From the NCBI RefSeq assembly GCF_025399195.1, contig NW_026252132.1, positions 62,001 to 126,000 on the forward strand: 64,000 nucleotides of DNA, given 5' to 3'. This DNA comes from Umbelopsis ramanniana AG (taxonomy: Eukaryota > Mucoromycota > Umbelopsidomycetes > Umbelopsidales > Umbelopsidaceae). This document shows, piece by piece, positions 1 through 10,233 of the stretch. The notes under the pieces were generated by a model, which ran no database searches, had not been told where the DNA came from, and saw only the letters and a program-made list of their open reading frames with translations. The position numbers and the translations under genes are program-made. Position 1 is the stretch's first letter. Each line of letters opens with the position of its first letter.

Positions 1-661
1 TATGACTTATTGCATTGGTGGGCACCGAGTGATCCTTTGACCAGTAAGAGATCTCCCTTCCATTCCCTCTATCTCTTTCAAGTTGGTTTTATCACACATT
101 GTCCGCGGAAAGAGGTCGAATAATCGTATAAACTTCTAATACCCTTACCATAAATTCGTACAGACATTGGAAATATTCGGCTGTAATAAAGTTTACTATC
201 TAGTACGCTTTTGACTTTAGCAATTGGTAAATTCTACTAGGTAACAGATGCTATAATGGGAAATTGCAATCTCAGTATAACGGTTGGACGAAAAAAATTG
301 GTGGTGAGCAATGTATATTTGCCCTTGACATAACATAGATGTACGATCAAATCAAGATGACTGGAGCGTCATTTTCTTTAAATGTATGGAGCTTTGCCGT
401 GATACTACCATCGCCCTAAACGCATGGCAAGAACATGTTGCATCAACTAATTTGTGCTACATAGCAAGCCCATCATAATGAGGTTCAATGGTTCTTTATT
501 GTCCAGTTTATTTGTAGTCCATCGATATCGATTACAATGCTGCAGCCGGAATAGAGCGGCAAACCAAAGCTCACGTGCAGGATTCCGAGAAAGAAATTTT
601 TTTTTAGTCGAATGAGGGAGTCGGCGACGTTAGTGGAGTTTCTCTGTTTACTTCTATCACT
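1..661. other. Intergenic, upstream of MFS transporter
   Basis: No coding exon or RNA gene recognised. It is AT-rich and presumably holds the promoter and 5' leader of the transporter starting at 662. There is a T-run just before 610. Confidence 0.5.
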
Positions 662-2454
662 ATGACTCTTGATATCTCGGAAAAATCATCTATGGATGTT
701 GTCGACTTTGCTAAAAGTAAAGGACGTCGCAGAACTGTGTATATATCTAGTACACTTGCAGCGACTGGCGGTGTTAGTATAGACGGGATATGCTCACCAA
801 CCTCAGTTTGACCCTGGCTAATAATTTCTTTTGCTCTAGTTTGTCACTGGTTATGATGTTGGTGCGATTGCAAGTATACTGGTATTACCAACCTTCCTGG
901 ATGCATTTCCAGATCTCGATACCAACCTTCAAAGCGTCCTTCTCATGGTCACTCTAGCAGCTGGTGCGATCGGTGCCTTCACTTCTGGCTTCTTTTGTGG
1001 TATGTACTATTTCGGATCAAACTGATGTTTACCTGTGTCAAGCATACTAATGAAGCAAATAGATCATCTCAGTCGTAGATACACCATCGTTCTCGGAGCC
1101 TTTATCTTTGTCGTTGGTTTGATCTTGCAGATCATAGGATTGAAAACTGGAGTGTTGTTTACCGGACGCATCGTAGCAAGTTTTGGAGGAGGAATGATTA
1201 CCTGCACTATACCATTGTATCACTCAGAAATTGCTCCTGCTGACATTCGAGGACGCCTGATTAGCTTGTTCAGTGTCATGGTTTCAGCGGGCACATTGGT
1301 TGGCTATTTTGTTACTTTCGGCACAAGCTACTTGACGACCAACTGGAGTTGGCGAGCTGTATGGTTGATCCATGTTATCGTATGCGCTTTCCTCGGGGTC
1401 TTTGCCTGGTTCCTGCCTTTTTCTCCCCGCTGGTTAATTGACCATGATCGGCATGAAGAAGCTCTCCAAATCCTCTCGTCTTTGCGCGAACTACCAGTTG
1501 AGCATCACCAAATTCAAGACGAATATCATGAGATCAAGGCCGAACTAGAATTGGAACATACATTTGGACACCGTACATACATTGAACTCTTTAAAAAAGG
1601 AAATCGTATGCGTTCCTATATGTCAGCAGGCCTATCGGCAGGATCGGCATTAACTGGGACTCAGGTAGGGGATGAGTAGAACATAGCAATGAGCTCCTCA
1701 TGTAATTGACTCAACTTGCAACTTTGTTTCAGGCCGTTTCATACTATGCCCCCGCAATTTTCAAGAACGCTGGATTATCGGACGTCAGCACTTCCCTTGC
1801 AGCTACTGGAGGAATGGGAGCAGCAGCTTTGTTAGGTACATGCGTCACAGTAATGTGGTTGGACAAGTTTGGTCGAAGGGTATACCTCATCAGCGGGGCA
1901 TTCACTCTCTTTGCTTCTATGATGATTATTGGCGCAATGTTCAGTTGCTTTGCTGAAACAGATAGCGATGGCAACATCTTAATGACTTCCATGTCTGCTC
2001 GAAACGTTGTGATCGCATTTCTCTTTATATTCAATTTTGTCTACAATGCGACACTCGAACCCATTTCTTTTGTTTTACCGTAAGTACAACATTGAATCTG
2101 CTTACACCTATTGTGGTCGAGACGTCTTATCTAATGTTGTTGGAATACATCAGAGCCGAGGTATACAATATGCGCTGCCGTGCAAAAGGTAGGGAACCAT
2201 AACCAACGGTTTTTCTTCTGTCATTTACGGTATTGAACCTTTACATCTACACAGGCCTTGCATTCGTTACCGGGTTATGGTGGATTTGCGCAATCTTTAC
2301 TACCCTGATCATGCCGCCACTTTCGGCTATCTATCCTGCTGCTCCATACTATTTGTTTGGAGGCTGCTCATTCGTGGCCGCCATCATGATGTGCACCTTT
2401 CCAGAAACGAAGGACCTTACACTCGAACAAATGGAGCAGCTATTTTCCAAGTAA
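662..2454 (+). CDS. MFS sugar-porter family transporter
   Basis: Predicted plasma-membrane proton-coupled sugar or small-solute transporter of the SP (sugar porter) family. Six exons join in frame: 662-772, 840-999, 1063-1664, 1733-2079, 2154-2188, 2255-2454, giving 484 aa. Family signatures are visible: GYDVG in TM1, a DHLSRR loop, the GR-x-GGG stretch of TM4, PLYHSEIAP, RGR after TM4, SPRWL in the central loop, LDKFGRR after TM8, PAEVYNMRCRAKG before TM11, and PETKDLTLEQMEQLF at the C-terminus. The first exon was set because the 840 exon needs phase 0. The protein ends almost directly after the ETK-LEE motif, so its tail is short. Its TAA stop (2452-2454) overlaps a GTAAGC donor-like sequence, so a longer alternatively spliced form is possible. 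Substrate cannot be told. A TPP-aptamer-like structure follows the stop. Confidence 0.85.
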
Positions 2455-2635
2455 GCACTTGAACTTATCCAGTTTCCTTCACTCAGCATATCACCCGCTT
2501 TTATACTTCCTTTTCCACTTTCTCGGGTGATTGCATATCCTTCTTTCCCATTCCTTTCGCAATACATCGATGGATGATCTGTGTTGCTTCGGCAGCGCAG
2601 TGAACCCGTCCTTTTTCTTCTCTCAATAAGTGGCA

Positions 2636-2735
2636 CAAGGGGTGCTGTACTTTGGAAAGATTTTATCTGACCAAGTCGGCTGAGATCATACCCTTAAGCT
2701 ATCGATATTCCACTTTGGAATATCGATTGGCTCCA
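2636..2735 (+). promoter_or_regulatory. TPP (thiamine pyrophosphate) riboswitch-like element
   Basis: Seen: GGGGTGC (2639-2645), a long imperfect P3-like stem (2644-2655 with 2671-2680, capped by AGAT-TTT-ATCT at 2658-2668), then GGCTGAGATCATACCC (2678-2693), in which GGGT (2640-2643) can pair with ACCC (2690-2693) as P2. CUGAGA followed by AUACCC is the pyrimidine-sensor signature of the TPP (THI-box) aptamer, and fungal examples carry long P3 stems. Against it: the usual ACCUGAUC half (P4-P5) is not visible. A perfect 12-bp hairpin sits in its place, followed by CCAGCG (2733-2738). It lies about 185 nt after the transporter stop and 570 nt before the chitinase start. It could be a divergent, decayed or unusually placed aptamer. 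Confidence 0.45.
2701..2727. repeat. Perfect 12-bp inverted repeat (hairpin)
   Basis: ATCGATATTCCA (2701-2712), three-base loop CTT, then the exact reverse complement (2716-2727). An outer AGC/GCU pairing (2697-2699 with 2730-2732) can extend the stem. It follows the TPP-like motif. Two more short hairpins follow: CTGTAG/CTACAG (2788-2803) and CTCTTT/AAAGAG (2830-2844). Confidence 0.8.
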
Positions 2736-3268
2736 GCGGATTCACGTTAGTACGTGCGGCGCGATGTGCTCCTTATTACCTTTCGAGCTGTAGTGTGCTA
2801 CAGATTCTTCGCAGGCGGCGTAGCCGAGTCTCTTTTCCAAAGAGCTCTGGCTGGCGCGATCGACTGTCATTCGCTACAGTGATCGGACTGTTGATGAAAG
2901 TACCCTGGTGAGATGAGCTGATGTTAGGGTTTGGTGAATTTTGCGTGCCGAACAATGCCTGCTGTCGGTCACCATATAAGGTAACATGTTACATGGGACG
3001 AAATATGTGGTGGAAATTAATGAGAGCAATAGCATAACCTACACGGAAGGCTACGTGACCTCGAGCAACCTATGTTAAATGACAATATGAGACGATAAGG
3101 TGCTTTTTGAAGTGAGAGCCTACGTGAAAGATACATGGCTGGAACCTACGATATTCGGCTTTGAAAAGCGCAACGGAATTATAAGGTCGTGCCAAGCTTT
3201 CAAACTGAGATAGTTTATTTATACCGTTTGCTTTTCCTTGGGATCTACGTCTCTTGCGTACAACTAAG
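2736..3268. other. Intergenic, upstream of chitinase
   Basis: No coding exon recognised. The first 150 nt are hairpin-rich and more GC-rich than the surroundings. The remainder is presumed chitinase promoter and leader. Confidence 0.4.
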
Positions 3269-4770
3269 ATGGATCCAACACCTGCTTCAAACGGGCCAGT
3301 AATCGCTGGTTACTTTGTGAATTGGTAAGCGATTTCGTCAGTGCATGTTACTGACACGTAAAAGAGTCCGAAATGGTAACAAGGAATGTTTAATTCTTGT
3401 TGAAATTAGGGGTATATATGACAGAAAGCACAATGTCATAGACTTGAAGCAAGACGCGCACAAGTTAACCCATGTTCTATATGGTTTTGCAAACCTTAAA
3501 GAGGATGGAGAAGTGTTCCTAGGGGTAACTATCAATTTTTGGAACTCATAAAACTTGGTGGAGTGACGGAGGTTAACACATGGAGGTTGCAGGACGCATG
3601 GGCAGATACAGACAAGCATTTCCCTGCAGGTATGAAAAAGCTTAATTTACCACGGCACATACCGTATATCAAAAAACACTAATGAGGCATGTACCTTACA
3701 GAGGAGACCATCAACGGCTCTGCAGACACATGGACAGATGAACCTGACAACCTTTATGGCAATTTTAAGCAACTGCTGTTGTTGAAGAAGGTTTACCGCC
3801 ACTTAAAAGTATCCATTAGTATTGGTGGTTGGAGCTGGTCCACCAACTTTGCTGTAGTTGCAGAAAGCCCACAAAAGCGTGCTCGGTTTGTTGAGACGGC
3901 TGTTAAGCTGGTTGCTGATTTAGGACTGGACGGTATAGGTAGGTGTTTATACACACTGTATGATTAATTTTAATGTCATTCACTTACTAACACCCTGTAG
4001 ATATTGACTGGGAATTTCCAAAGGATGATAAGGAAGCCTTCAATTACGTTCATCTGATGTACGAAGTTCGAATCGCCTTGGATCGATATGCTCAATCCCA
4101 GAACCAGCTGTCTGAGCCACGATATTTATTGACTTGTGCTGTACCGTGTTCTCCTGCTCAATATCAAGTGTTGCGTTTGTCTCAAATGCAGCCCTATGTT
4201 GATTTCTTTTACCTCATGGCATACGATTATGCTGGTAGTTGGGATAGCGTCGCCGGTCATCAGGCCTCTCTGTATGGCGGTTCGTTTAACACACATCAAG
4301 CAGTCGAGCATTACCTGCAACAAGGCGTACCTCCCAACAAGATCGTCATGGGCATGCCAGCATACGGAAGAGGATTTTCGAATACAAATGGAATAGGAGA
4401 ACCATTTAACGGCTTACCAAAGGGCACATGGGATGAGGGGGTCTTCGATTACAAGCAACTTCCTAAACCAGGAGCCACTGAACATCATGATATGCAACGG
4501 GTGGCATCGTGGTCTCACGATCCACAAACAAGAGAGATCGTCACCTATGACACCCCACAGATCATTGAAGCTAAATGTAGATACGTAAAGGAGAGAAGGC
4601 TTGCAGGAGCAATGTTTTGGGAGCTGAGCGCCGATCATAAAGGGGAGCATCCACGCAGCTTGGTTAACACCGTATACAGAAGCTTCGAAGGAAGACTTGA
4701 TAATTTACCCAACCATATTAACTACCAAGCTAGTAAATACAACAATGTACGAAGAGGTCTTGATCAATAG
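3269..4770 (+). CDS. GH18 chitinase, no visible signal peptide
   Basis: Glycoside hydrolase family 18 endochitinase, cleaving beta-1,4-GlcNAc bonds in chitin by substrate-assisted catalysis. Five exons: 3269-3324, 3410-3524, 3593-3629, 3702-3938, 4001-4770, giving 404 aa. Motifs in order: AGYFVNWGIY (first barrel strand), HVLYGFAN, DAWADTDKHF, the SIGGWSWS substrate-binding strand, the catalytic DGIDIDWEF (DxxDxDxE, created by the 3938/4001 splice), MAYDYAG, GMPAYGRGF, and the final barrel Trp in GAMFWELSADH. The reading starts MDPTPASNGP, which is not a signal peptide, and no upstream ATG adds one, so the enzyme may be intracellular, act in wall remodelling or leave unconventionally. No carbohydrate-binding module is seen. 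The annotation does not depend on the adjacent TPP-like element. Confidence 0.92.
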
Positions 4771-4981
4771 AAGAATATGCAGATGTAGAACTTCGCGTTA
4801 CGTACAATAAATGGCAAGCTTGTTTGACGTGAACCTGCACCATTTTCTTTTTTTTTTTGAAAATCAAACTTCAAGTTTCGCCTTTGGCATATTTGAAAAA
4901 AAAACCCCCCTGTGCTTGCAATTTTTTTTTTTTTTTTGGCACTGTAAGCTAGTAACCTATCTTATATTTAATCTGAACCTC

Positions 4982-5245
4982 ATGGCCATTTGGAAGGTAG
5001 ATCCAGCCAATCCAAGTGAGAGGATTCAACCCGCCCCATCTCCAGAGCATCCTGGAAATCCCAAGTGGTTGACGGGCACTGAATGGCGAAAGCGACGACA
5101 ACCGAGCTTCATCGAGATGGATAAGATTATGCCCCCTTCTAGTCGGAACTTTGGATTAGATAATAGCGGCTGGGGCTCAGTCAACCAAGATGCCGATGGT
5201 AGTGGCTGGGGTAGTTCAAGTGCTGGCGCATCGGCCGGTTGGTAG
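4982..5245 (+). CDS. Small GW-repeat protein, function unknown
   Basis: An 87-codon frame reading MAIWKVDPANPSER and ending GASAGW before TAG. I do not recognise a family. The N-terminal half is Pro/Arg-rich (WLTGTEWRKRRQPSF). The C-terminal 25 residues are Gly/Ser/Asp with three tryptophans in GW/WG context at residues 64, 76 and 87, separated by 11 and 10 residues. That spacing resembles Argonaute-hook peptides (known from GW182-type proteins); binding is inference only. The frame is open upstream to 4811, but that part encodes poly-Phe from T-runs, so the ATG at 4982 is preferred. It lies 211 nt after the chitinase stop. An upstream exon cannot be excluded. Confidence 0.5.
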   Translation: MAIWKVDPANPSERIQPAPSPEHPGNPKWLTGTEWRKRRQPSFIEMDKIMPPSSRNFGLDNSGWGSVNQDADGSGWGSSSAGASAGW

Positions 5246-5570
5246 TAAAACATGATCAAAATCGACTGGATTGCCCTTCAAATCAACATTTTCCAAAAAC
5301 CAGGCTGTACGTGATAGTAATCTTCAAAGGGATGCAGTAGCGTCTCTTGCCAAATCTCTGTATATCGGATATTAAACTATGTATGCTCATCATACATATA
5401 TATTCCTTGACAATTTGATGTATTTTACTGCCGTTCAATTCGGTATTTTCATCTTTTCTTCTTTTTTTAATAATTGTGCAAATGGCTATTTAGATGAAAT
5501 GTGTCGGTGTGGGGTGATGGGGAAGAGGAAGCCGGGTCTATCTTTTTTATCTATAATTACAGGTTTAAAC
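5246..5570. other. Convergent 3' region
   Basis: Lies between the stop of the small GW protein (+) and the stop of the cyclin (-). AT-rich, presumed 3' UTRs. No gene seen. Confidence 0.5.
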
Positions 5571-7015
5571 TTATCGCCGTGATCTTGAGTCCCGGGTAGT
5601 AGAATTTGGCTGGTTGGTGACAGAGAGCATGATTGATTCACGCGTGTTGGGAGGAGCAGCTTCAGAAACAAACCGCCGTTTCGGATCCATTTCGTACTTG
5701 GTCCGATAAGGGTTCTTACTATTGTAATGAGGAAGTAGGGTTTCCTCAAAATGAACGTGGGCTTGATGCTGAGGCATATAGGAAGGTGGTGGAGGCGGGA
5801 TAAGATTGTCTAATGCCTTAAGGTTTGGCGCGGATTTGTTCAATGGTTCTTCCTGATAGTCGTCGCTGGAATATGCGCTATCGCTAAATTTGGGAGTAAC
5901 CGCCGCACTTGCGTATCCCATAGGATAGCCATCTGTGGAGTTGGTCAAGTAATTTCTGACTAAATTTCCCGGGTCAGGCTCACTATGTGATGAGAACCGA
6001 TGAGACTGATGAGGTTTTGAGAGTGGTGCCACTGGGTTGGGAGGATAGGAGTATCGCTGTTGGGAAACTGGTGTTTGCGTTTCCTCTGGAGTTAGGAAAT
6101 AAGCAATATTCTTAACGAATTCATCCATGGTAATACTCAAATGGAAATCCTAATAATAAAAAGGCTGTCTGTCAGATTGAAAATTCCTAAAATGGTCACA
6201 TCCGCTCAGTCCCACACACAAAAACCAGGCAAGAGTTGAATGTTATCGCGGTAAGTACAATGCGGAGAAAATTACTTACGAGTAGAACCAGTAACTGCTT
6301 TTCCATGAGATTTACTTCAGCAACTGAAAAAACTGACGAATATCTCGCCCAGTGTCTGTTTTTAGGTGAGGTATCATTGACATACTTTGCTGTAATGATC
6401 AATGTGGAAAGGAATACTCTATGGCAAGTACAGGGCATTCCTATTTAAATTGAGGCATATTAAAAATTTGAGCTGTCATGGCGCTGAAGGCGAAAAAAAG
6501 GGTCTTACCTTTAGCAACGGTATACAAAGATTGTCGAAGTCGATCGAGATAGACCAAGGTCGCCAAAAAAGTGCCTGTATGTAACCCAGACTTACGTACC
6601 AAGTTGGTGATGAATTCACGTAAAGGAGGAACTGCAACTTGGCCAGGTAGTGGAGGTGGCGCAGACGAGGCATCATATGTATGATCGGTCGGAGCATTGA
6701 GTGGTGGTGTCGCTAGCGGCTCGCTAGAAGACATGCCTTGCATGTCAACATTTGTATCTGACCAAGTATGTAGATCAGAGCTACTTTGAGGTGGTGAGGG
6801 AATAGTACATGGGATAACCGTTGTTGCTTTCCATGTCACATAATCTGTTCAAAAAAAAAACGAGCAGGATTTAGCAATCAGAAGTTCTACAAATATATAT
6901 TTTCAACCTTAGCAAGGTGTATGAACCTACCTATCATTTCTTCGGTGACGGGTTGGCGCAAAAGCTGTTGAATGGCTTTATTCCGTGGCGTTTGATATTC
7001 AGTATACATGTTCAT
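5571..7015 (-). CDS. Pho80/Pcl-type cyclin (Clg1-like)
   Basis: Predicted regulatory subunit of a Pho85/CDK5-type kinase. Exons in transcript order: 7015-6931, 6844-6509, 6440-6280, 6149-5571, giving 386 aa. The cyclin box begins with PLREFITNLVRKSG and TFLATLVYLDRL, continues through CHRVFLSTLIITAKYVND and SPKNRHWARYSSVFSVAEVN (the most conserved block of Pcl cyclins) and LMEKQLLVLLDFHLSI. The second half, from about residue 210, is a long Pro/Ser-rich low-complexity tail typical of fungal Pcl5/Clg1-like proteins. Introns sit inside the box after AKG and after LLVLL, and their removal restores the consensus exactly. Which cyclin subgroup (Pcl1/2, Clg1) cannot be decided by eye. Confidence 0.88.
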
Positions 7016-8501
7016 CGATTTAGTTGGACGCCTGAAGTCGAGAGCAATTGAAGGGCGAGAAAGAGAGAGGGGATGACAAGGGATAAAAAACGAGTTTATA
7101 AGCCGAGTAGATTGGATATATCGATATTAGATTGAGAGAGGGAGTAGACGAACAAAGCGTGAAACTGGAGGGTACGACAAAAGTACGTTATAGTGGTCGC
7201 CTTTATAATGGAGTGATTTAGTGTGTCAAGTCTCCGAGTTTAATCTCAATAAAATAAAAATCTCACTTTGTTCTCAATGCCTGAGATTGGGCTTATTTTG
7301 TGCTCTTTTTTAAGAATCTTTTGTAGATAGTGTCCGATCCAAGACATTTTGCTCACCTCTTTTCAATGTTATGGTAAGACATCCTCAAAGATACCAACAA
7401 AACTCAAACCTCCCAAGGTATCACTCAAAACGACGCCCCCAATTAAACAAGGGTGTTTAGCTAGCTGATTGTATTAAATTTGTTAAAAGCATACATAGTA
7501 ATTTTCTCGACCTTTCATTAGCATAGCATATACATAATATTACCTCCGCACATGATTTTTTGGTCTTAGGCTTACGCAAAATGGAACGATTTTTTCACAA
7601 ACTTTGTTCTTGCACTATCGATAATGTATTTAAAAGGGTGGGCTAGAGCATTTGGTATCTTGACATAACCTTTGTTTCAGTCAGCTTCAACTTGGTTGAC
7701 GTGCAGATATGATCGCTGCTTTTCAGTAGGGTCCCCCGTACTTCAGTGTAAGCACCCCTCGTTAGAAACATTATGCCCAAATCTGAATGTATATTTGGGA
7801 AAATTGAGGTTTGATCGAAAATTTTTTCCAAAAGCTTTCCTTAAATGAGGTGTGGGAGCAAAACGTCGACATATCACAAGGGGAGGTGCCATTCAGTTCC
7901 GCGGATGAGTATCAACATGAAGGAGATAAACAGAAGCGTCTCCTTAGAAGTAAACTGTGTATTATGACACAGTTTATAATCTACGATAAGTAACCATACC
8001 GTTGTGTAAAATCGACGTGTTTTCATAGCTATTTCGGTAAACCCCCTTTCCTATTCTCTCTATTTTTTAAGAGCTTCATCTGCAAGCTTAACTATAATTC
8101 ATGTCCACGCAGGGTTGGATGATCATCCCATTATAGTGCAAAGTTGACGGCTTTTACTGTATTGACGTCGTGATGAAACATTGTGGCGATACCACAATGG
8201 GAACGATAAAAAAAAAAAAAGTGTGAAAGGAGGGTAGAAGAATAGATAAACTGTGCTATTTACAACATTGTGTGAAAAAGTCCTTGTAGTATTATGTACA
8301 ACATTGTGCTAAAAGATATCTTTCGTGGCCGAATTTAGGGGTAGGGGTAGTGAACCAGTAATTGGGAATTTGAGGATGAAGGCATGAATCAACGATATCG
8401 GTACTCTTTGAACACCTGCCCCATTACGAGGATATGCACGATTTTGACACCTCTTGCACTATAGGTTTATACATGCCTCCGCTCATCCTAAACATCAAAC
8501 A
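7016..8501. other. Long intergenic region: cyclin promoter and WC-2 3' flank
   Basis: About 1.5 kb without a supportable gene. The cyclin start (7015) reads leftwards, so the left part is its promoter (GA-rich near 7050-7150). The right part is 3' flank of the WC-2 gene, with an A-run at 8208-8220 and two PUF-type sites at 8257-8300. A 60-codon frame at 7811-7993 is not convincing. Confidence 0.5.
8257..8300 (-). promoter_or_regulatory. Two PUF-type UGUANAUA elements in WC-2 3' flank
   Basis: On the transcript strand TGTACATA (8300-8293) and TGTAAATA (8264-8257) lie about 200 and 240 nt after the WC-2 stop, 36 nt apart. Each is preceded by the same CACAATGT, so a 12-nt unit is duplicated. 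UGUANAUA is the recognition core of Pumilio/FBF (PUF) RNA-binding proteins. That they are in the mRNA is inferred from distance only. Confidence 0.4.
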
Positions 8502-10233
8502 TTATTTCCCGTTGCTGCTTTTCTGCTTTTTACTGTACTTTGAAAAGCTAGAAAAAAAAAAGGAGTATGAGTGAGTATTATCGTTCTCTTTCATAGCTGA
8601 ATGTGGGACGAGAAGGCTTACCGAAGTCCACATGCGTTACATAGACTGATAAGAAGGGGGAAAATAGTAACATAGTTTAAATGTAAAGTATGGTTAGCAA
8701 CAAAAGTATGTTGTCAGCGGCATAGAATGCATCCTGAAATTAAAAAATACTACATACGTCTTCGGGCCATTGGGACCTCTGCGCCATTCAGGGCTTTCAA
8801 CACATCCGCATTCATGACATACATATTCATCTTCCACAATACGCTGCTTCTTCTATAGGATTTCAAATAAGTCAATATGAACACAGACATGTTGTCCTCC
8901 TCCATATCCTTAATATTTCTGTCCCCTAGCTTACCTTCTTCCTTTGTTTGGATTTGGTCTCATTATCCAAAGAAGACATACCAGAGGCTCCAGTGGGTAT
9001 ACTGACCCTGCCATCATATTGCTTATGAACGGCTTTGGGTGATATGGACGCAGAGGTCAAGTTAGTGGTAGCTCGAGAGGTATCAGATGCCGGGACACTT
9101 GCATTCAACGATCGACCACTCAAATCAGAAGCCGTTTCGTTTTTAGAAAATTCGATCGTTGATAACAAAGCAACGGGGTGACGGTCCAGATCCATCCTAG
9201 ATCCATACATAATGGAATTATTGCTATTACTATTGTTGTTATCGCGTTGAGATGCCCCCTGATGCTGAGGCTCCAGAGTATTGGTATAGTTGGATGTGGT
9301 CCTTACGGCATCCTTTGCGGAAGAGATCGATGGTTCTTGGGTCGCAAATATCTTATTGTCTCCTACAGCGTGACTTTTTTCATTCGATGGAGATGACTGA
9401 AGTAGCTTAAGTTGATTTCTCAATTTTTCATTTTCAATCTTGAGTTCCAAAAAGGAGTCCAGCATTGTCCCTGCTTTTGTAGGGTAAGGTTGAGCGATGC
9501 CAAAAAAGCATTTGGGTACTTCAGAATTTCCTGATCCTCCAAAATATGGATGTCCAATAACCTCGAATGTTACAAACTTGTCGTCCTTCTTTCGGAACCG
9601 ATAATAGAGCTTGAATTCACTTCGCGTATGAATAGCCAAATTGAACTCGCGTATGAACATATCGATATCGTCTGAGTGAAGGAAATCCGTGATCGATCGG
9701 CCATGGAGTTCGTCGGGTGTATAGCCGACAAGTTCCACAGAGGACGGGGAGGCGAAGAGAATTTTACCGACGGGTGAAAGTACATGTAAGAAGTCGGTCA
9801 ACTCTTCAATAATTCGCTGGTCCCAATTCTTACGCTTCGTAAAGTCATTAGTATTCGTACTGGTGGGCAAAGGTCGAGCAGCTGGTCTCATCATAACGTT
9901 AGCATCAATGGCCGACATCAATGAGGCGGTCATGTCAGATGAGGCTGTCACCATTGAATTCACCAGATCGTAGCCATTCTTGTTGACCAAGGAAAAGTCC
10001 ATAGCGTTTGAGTGAGGAGGGCCACTGTTAGCAACATTTGCGGGTGCTGAAACATAGGAGTGCGGTGGTGGTGGTTGTGGTTGAGAAGTGTATGTATCTT
10101 GAGAGGTCGTGAAGGCGTTTGAGGGCTGTGAACCGAACTCAACATAGCCTGGGAGGGTGTTTGAAAAACCGTAGGGATTCATGTGCGGCGCATGAAAATG
10201 GAAGGGCAATGAAAAAGGGAAAAGAGAAGACAC
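8502..10233 (-). CDS. wc-2: White collar 2-like PAS/GATA transcription factor
   Basis: Partner of the WC-1 blue-light receptor in the white collar complex that activates light-responsive genes. Exons: 10233-8935, 8852-8758, 8645-8622, 8547-8502, giving 487 aa. One PAS domain spans about residues 140-250 (SPVGKILFASPSSVELVGYTP; HSDDIDMFIREF; YRFRKKDDKFVTFEV), followed by a short coiled coil (about 255-280) and a Ser/Asn-rich linker. The C-terminus is a GATA zinc finger with C445, C448, C467, C470 (C-x2-C-x18-C-x2-C, the spacing found in WC-2), preceded by KKQRIVEDEYVC. No LOV flavin-cysteine motif is seen, as expected for WC-2. The finger is split by introns, one exon being only 24 nt. Mucorales usually carry several wc-2 paralogues; which one this is cannot be told. 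Confidence 0.92.

Noticed and set aside
2582-2600. U6 snRNA-like start (TTGCTTCGGCAG)
   Set aside because: Only about 12 nt resemble the U6 5' end. The following sequence lacks the ATATACTAAAAT and ACAGAGA blocks.
7811-7993. 60-codon open frame in the WC-2/cyclin spacer
   Set aside because: No homology-like motif, no splice partners, and composition like the surrounding spacer.
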